The notes under the pieces were generated by a model. It did no database searches, was not told the DNA's origin, and saw only the letters and a list, made by a program, of their open reading frames with translations. Positions 61,913-64,000 of a stretch of 64,000 nucleotides of DNA are shown piece by piece (positions within the stretch are counted from its first letter, which is position 1; the number at the start of each line of letters is the position of its first letter). Both the position numbers and the translations under genes were made by a program. The DNA comes from CAYZTD01 sp964638155 (lineage in GTDB: Archaea; Thermoplasmatota; E2; DHVEG-1): assembly GCA_964638155.1 (NCBI GenBank), contig CAZWYI010000008.1, positions 8,747 to 72,746 on the forward strand, in the 5' to 3' direction.

Positions 61913-63082
61913 ATGTATGTTGAAAGAAAAATAAGAGATAAGTTTAAAAAAATATCAAAAAATTATAACATGGTTGCAGTAGTCGGTGCAAGACAATCTG
62001 GAAAAACTACTTTTCTAAAAAAACAAATTGAAAATAAGGATTCATCTTATGTTTTATTTGATGATCCTGATGCCCGTAATTTATTTGAAGAAGATATTAA
62101 AAAATTTGAAAATCAATTTATCTCAAATTACAAAGTTTCATTATTAGATGAAGTTCAATACTGTAAAGATGCAGGTAGAAAATTAAAATATCTTGTAGAT
62201 TCAGACCACAAACTTTGGATTACGTCTTCTTCAGAAATAATTCTTTCAAAAGAAATACTTTCTTTTCTTGTGGGAAGAGTTTCCATTCTCAAATTATATC
62301 CCTTTTCTTTTAAGGAATTTTTAAATGCTAAAAAACAAAAAGAGTTTAACCAAAAAATCTTAGAGCGAAATATATGGGAACATGCAATTTATGGTGGTTA
62401 TCCAAAAGTTGTATTAACAAAAGATGTAGATATTAAAAAAACAATACTGCATGATCTCTACGATACTATGATTTTAAAAGATGTTGCTCGAACTTTTTCT
62501 ATTGAAAATATTAGATCATTGGAGGAGTTTTCAAAGTTTCTTGCTTTTTCAATAGGTGATATTATCTCTTATGAAAAAATCTCTAATAGATTAAAACTTT
62601 CTTTTCAAACTGTTAAAAAATATCTTGATGCCATGGAAAAGAGTTATTTAATCTACAGGGCAAATCCTTACTTTACAAACAAAAAAAAGGAGATTGTAAA
62701 ACAACCTAAGCTTTATTTTGTTGATACGGGTCTAAGAAATATTATTGCAAAAGAGTTTAAAACAAATATCTCTGGAAAACTATTTGAAAACTATGTTTTA
62801 ACTGAACTATTAAAAATGGGTTTAAATCCTAAATATTGGAGAACAAAACAAAAAACAGAAGTTGATTTCATTGTTGAATCTGAAAATAATAAGCTGATTC
62901 CAATTGAGGTTAAAATACAAACAGAAATTGGTAAAATCGAAAAAAGCCTAAGAGCATTTATTGACTACTACAAACCTAGAAAAGCTATAGTTGTAAATCT
63001 CAAAGGGGAAAAAGGAAAAACAAAAATAAACAGCTGTGAGATCATATATACAGATATTCTTGATCTTGAAAGTCAGATATAG
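61913..63082 (+). CDS. AAA_14/DUF4143-type ATPase
   Basis: 389 residues. N-terminal P-loop VVGARQSGKTTF (25-34), Walker B-like SLLDEVQYC, and an ATPase domain to about residue 190. A winged helix follows (IISYEKISNRLKLSFQTVKKYLDAMEKSYLI), then a DUF4143 part with a PD-(D/E)XK-like core TEVDFIVE...LIPIEVKIQ. These ATPases are widespread in archaea, often mobile, and poorly understood. The gene is preceded by tandem palindromes and TATA, so it is probably tightly regulated. Confidence 0.85.
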   Translation: MYVERKIRDKFKKISKNYNMVAVVGARQSGKTTFLKKQIENKDSSYVLFDDPDARNLFEEDIKKFENQFISNYKVSLLDEVQYCKDAGRKLKYLVDSDHKLWITSSSEIILSKEILSFLVGRVSILKLYPFSFKEFLNAKKQKEFNQKILERNIWEHAIYGGYPKVVLTKDVDIKKTILHDLYDTMILKDVARTFSIENIRSLEEFSKFLAFSIGDIISYEKISNRLKLSFQTVKKYLDAMEKSYLIYRANPYFTNKKKEIVKQPKLYFVDTGLRNIIAKEFKTNISGKLFENYVLTELLKMGLNPKYWRTKQKTEVDFIVESENNKLIPIEVKIQTEIGKIEKSLRAFIDYYKPRKAIVVNLKGEKGKTKINSCEIIYTDILDLESQI

Positions 63083-63317
63083 AGATCATACTTAGAATAT
63101 TTCTTTACATATTTTGATAAAGATAAGAAATATTTATTGAAAAAATGAAAATAAATGAACACTCATAGATAACTATTTAAGGTTGAAGATTGCTCTAGCT
63201 ATTAGAAAAAAAGATAAAATAAGAGTTTCTGTAACTTCGTTTTTTCGAATTTTTGAGATTTTTGTTTTTTATTCTTTATACACTCCAGATGCAAACAGTC
63301 TGAGGAGGTGAAATGTA

Positions 63318-63518
63318 ATGAAAGGTACAGTAAAATGGTTCAATGATAGAAAAGGCTTCGGATTTATTGAAGGCGAAGATGAAAAAGACATATTCGTTCA
63401 TAGAAACGCCCTTGCAGAAGGGACCTATTTAAATGATGGAGACCAAGTCGAATATGAAGTAGAATCTTCTGAAAAGGGACCCAATGCAATAAATGTAAAA
63501 AAAATAGAAAATAACTAA
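63318..63518 (+). CDS. cold-shock domain protein
   Basis: 66-residue CspA-type protein: MKGTVKWFNDRKGFGFIEGE (RNP1 KGFGFIE), DIFVHRNAL (RNP2) and VEYEVESSEKGPNAINV. Binds single-stranded RNA/DNA as a chaperone. GAGGAGGTGA lies just upstream of ATG, one of the strongest ribosome-binding sites here. The approximately 235-base upstream region could include a long 5' leader as in bacterial csp genes. CSPs are patchy in archaea and probably of bacterial origin. Confidence 0.95.
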   Translation: MKGTVKWFNDRKGFGFIEGEDEKDIFVHRNALAEGTYLNDGDQVEYEVESSEKGPNAINVKKIENN

Positions 63519-63606
63519 AGAAATTGTAAAAAAATATTCATAGTTAAAAAGCAACCAGGTCTAATAAATCGGGTTGCTTTAAAATACTTTAAAAAAAGGG
63601 GAAAAT

Positions 63607-63936
63607 ATGGCAGAAAAAACAACAAAAAAAAGTAAAACAGAAGAAAAATCTGATGAAAACACAATATTTGTTGGACAGAAACCTCCAATGAGCTACGTTC
63701 TTGCAGTAATAACACAGTTCAATAGTTATGGCGCAAATGGAGTCACTATAAAAGCAAGAGGAAGAGCAATAAGTACAGCAGTGGATACTGCAGAAATCGT
63801 GAGAAATAGGTTTATGAAAGATGCAAAACTAAAAGATATAAAGATTGGGACAGAGAGCGTTACAAACGAAGAAGGTAGAAATTCTAATGTGTCTTCAATT
63901 GAGATATCTCTATTACTTGATAAGAAGAAAAAATAA
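63607..63936 (+). CDS. albA: DNA/RNA-binding protein Alba
   Basis: 109-residue Alba: a Lys/Glu-rich N-terminal tail of about 18 residues, then TIFVGQKPPMSYVLAVITQFN, VTIKARGRAISTAVDTAEIVRNRF and the C-terminal strand SVTNEEGRNSNVSSIEISLLL. The conserved Lys of the acetylation site (K16-type, FVGQKPPM) is present. Major chromatin protein of archaea. The tail is longer than in Sulfolobus Alba. Confidence 0.95.
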   Translation: MAEKTTKKSKTEEKSDENTIFVGQKPPMSYVLAVITQFNSYGANGVTIKARGRAISTAVDTAEIVRNRFMKDAKLKDIKIGTESVTNEEGRNSNVSSIEISLLLDKKKK

Positions 63937-63953
63937 TTAAAGAAAGAATGAAA

Positions 63954-63970
63954 TAGGGGCTGTGCCCCTA
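63954..63970. terminator. GC hairpin after Alba
   Basis: TAGGGGC and GCCCCTA form a 7-bp stem with loop TGT, about 18 bases after the alba stop. No U tract follows, so it may be a terminator or a small repeat; the following 30 bases are unusually C-rich for this genome. Confidence 0.4.
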
Positions 63971-64000
63971 TAACCCCATTCCGCCTTCGCTTCCTCGGCA

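Noticed and set aside
1..64000. CRISPR array, insertion sequence with transposase, rRNA operon
   Set aside because: No regularly spaced repeat-spacer pattern, intact transposase or rRNA sequence was seen on either strand.

Overview
The window is a very AT-rich archaeal chromosome segment. Archaeal-type markers include ribosomal proteins S17e, S3Ae, S15 and L15e, the KEOPS subunit Pcc1, Alba, archaeal riboflavin synthase and FAD synthetase, fructose-bisphosphate aldolase/phosphatase, methanogenic-type seryl-tRNA synthetase, the archaeosine enzyme RaSEA, NreA and Mre11-Rad50. Promoters look archaeal (TATA boxes about 25 bases before the transcript start). Several genes appear leaderless, while others carry strong GGAGG or GGTGA ribosome-binding sites. 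The euryarchaeal gene set, large secreted PKD/Ig proteins with PGF-type C-terminal anchors and a suite of secreted peptidases suggest a heterotrophic member of the Thermoplasmatota (MBG-D-like). This lineage call is inference.

Region by region. 1-3.1 kb: cis-prenyltransferase (partial), a new 52-residue gene, S17e, then the flavin operon ribB-ribL-ribC-ribH. 3.2-5.3 kb: a lipoprotein and the archaeal trio Era-like GTPase / DUF2073-like / Zn-ribbon. 5.4-11.1 kb: a coiled-coil protein, rad50-mre11 and a CoA-disulfide-reductase-like flavoprotein. 11.3-14.8 kb: two secreted hydrolases (zinc metallopeptidase and Ntn-hydrolase). 14.8-18 kb: S3Ae with a long charged tail, and a coupled nreA / spore-photoproduct-lyase-like pair. 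18.3-24.5 kb: a 1151-residue gingipain-like surface protein, two cyclophilins, a dUTPase-like protein and a membrane protein. 24.5-32.3 kb: a tRNA and translation cluster (trmI, RaSEA, SerRS, pcc1, RecJ-like DHH, S15) with two membrane proteins embedded in it. 32.4-41 kb: FBP aldolase/phosphatase, cysS, usp, L15e, an aryl-CoA ligase / ACD-beta / SAH hydrolase operon, TraB and a CBS protein. 41.2-50 kb: tRNA-Arg(CCT) followed by a probable genomic island. 50-57 kb: a secreted papain-like protease, an ABC-F ATPase and a POT-family peptide transporter. 57-61.5 kb: arginine operon argB-D-C-J. 61.8-64 kb: an ATPase behind tandem palindromic operators, a cold-shock protein and Alba.

Together the genes fit a protein-degrading lifestyle. 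Secreted peptidases make oligopeptides, the POT carrier imports them, and acyl/aryl-CoA ligase plus ADP-forming acetyl-CoA synthetase chemistry recovers energy. The most unusual points are: (1) a tRNA-Arg-linked island with three degenerate copies of an att-like repeat, carrying two PKD surface proteins with a shared unusual C-terminus and a decayed MNT-HEPN toxin-antitoxin module; (2) non-canonical start codons (ATT, ATT, CTG) in three housekeeping genes clustered in the first 1.1 kb; (3) the coupled NreA/SPL-like DNA-repair pair; (4) 33-bp-spaced tandem palindromes at a probably leaderless ATPase gene.
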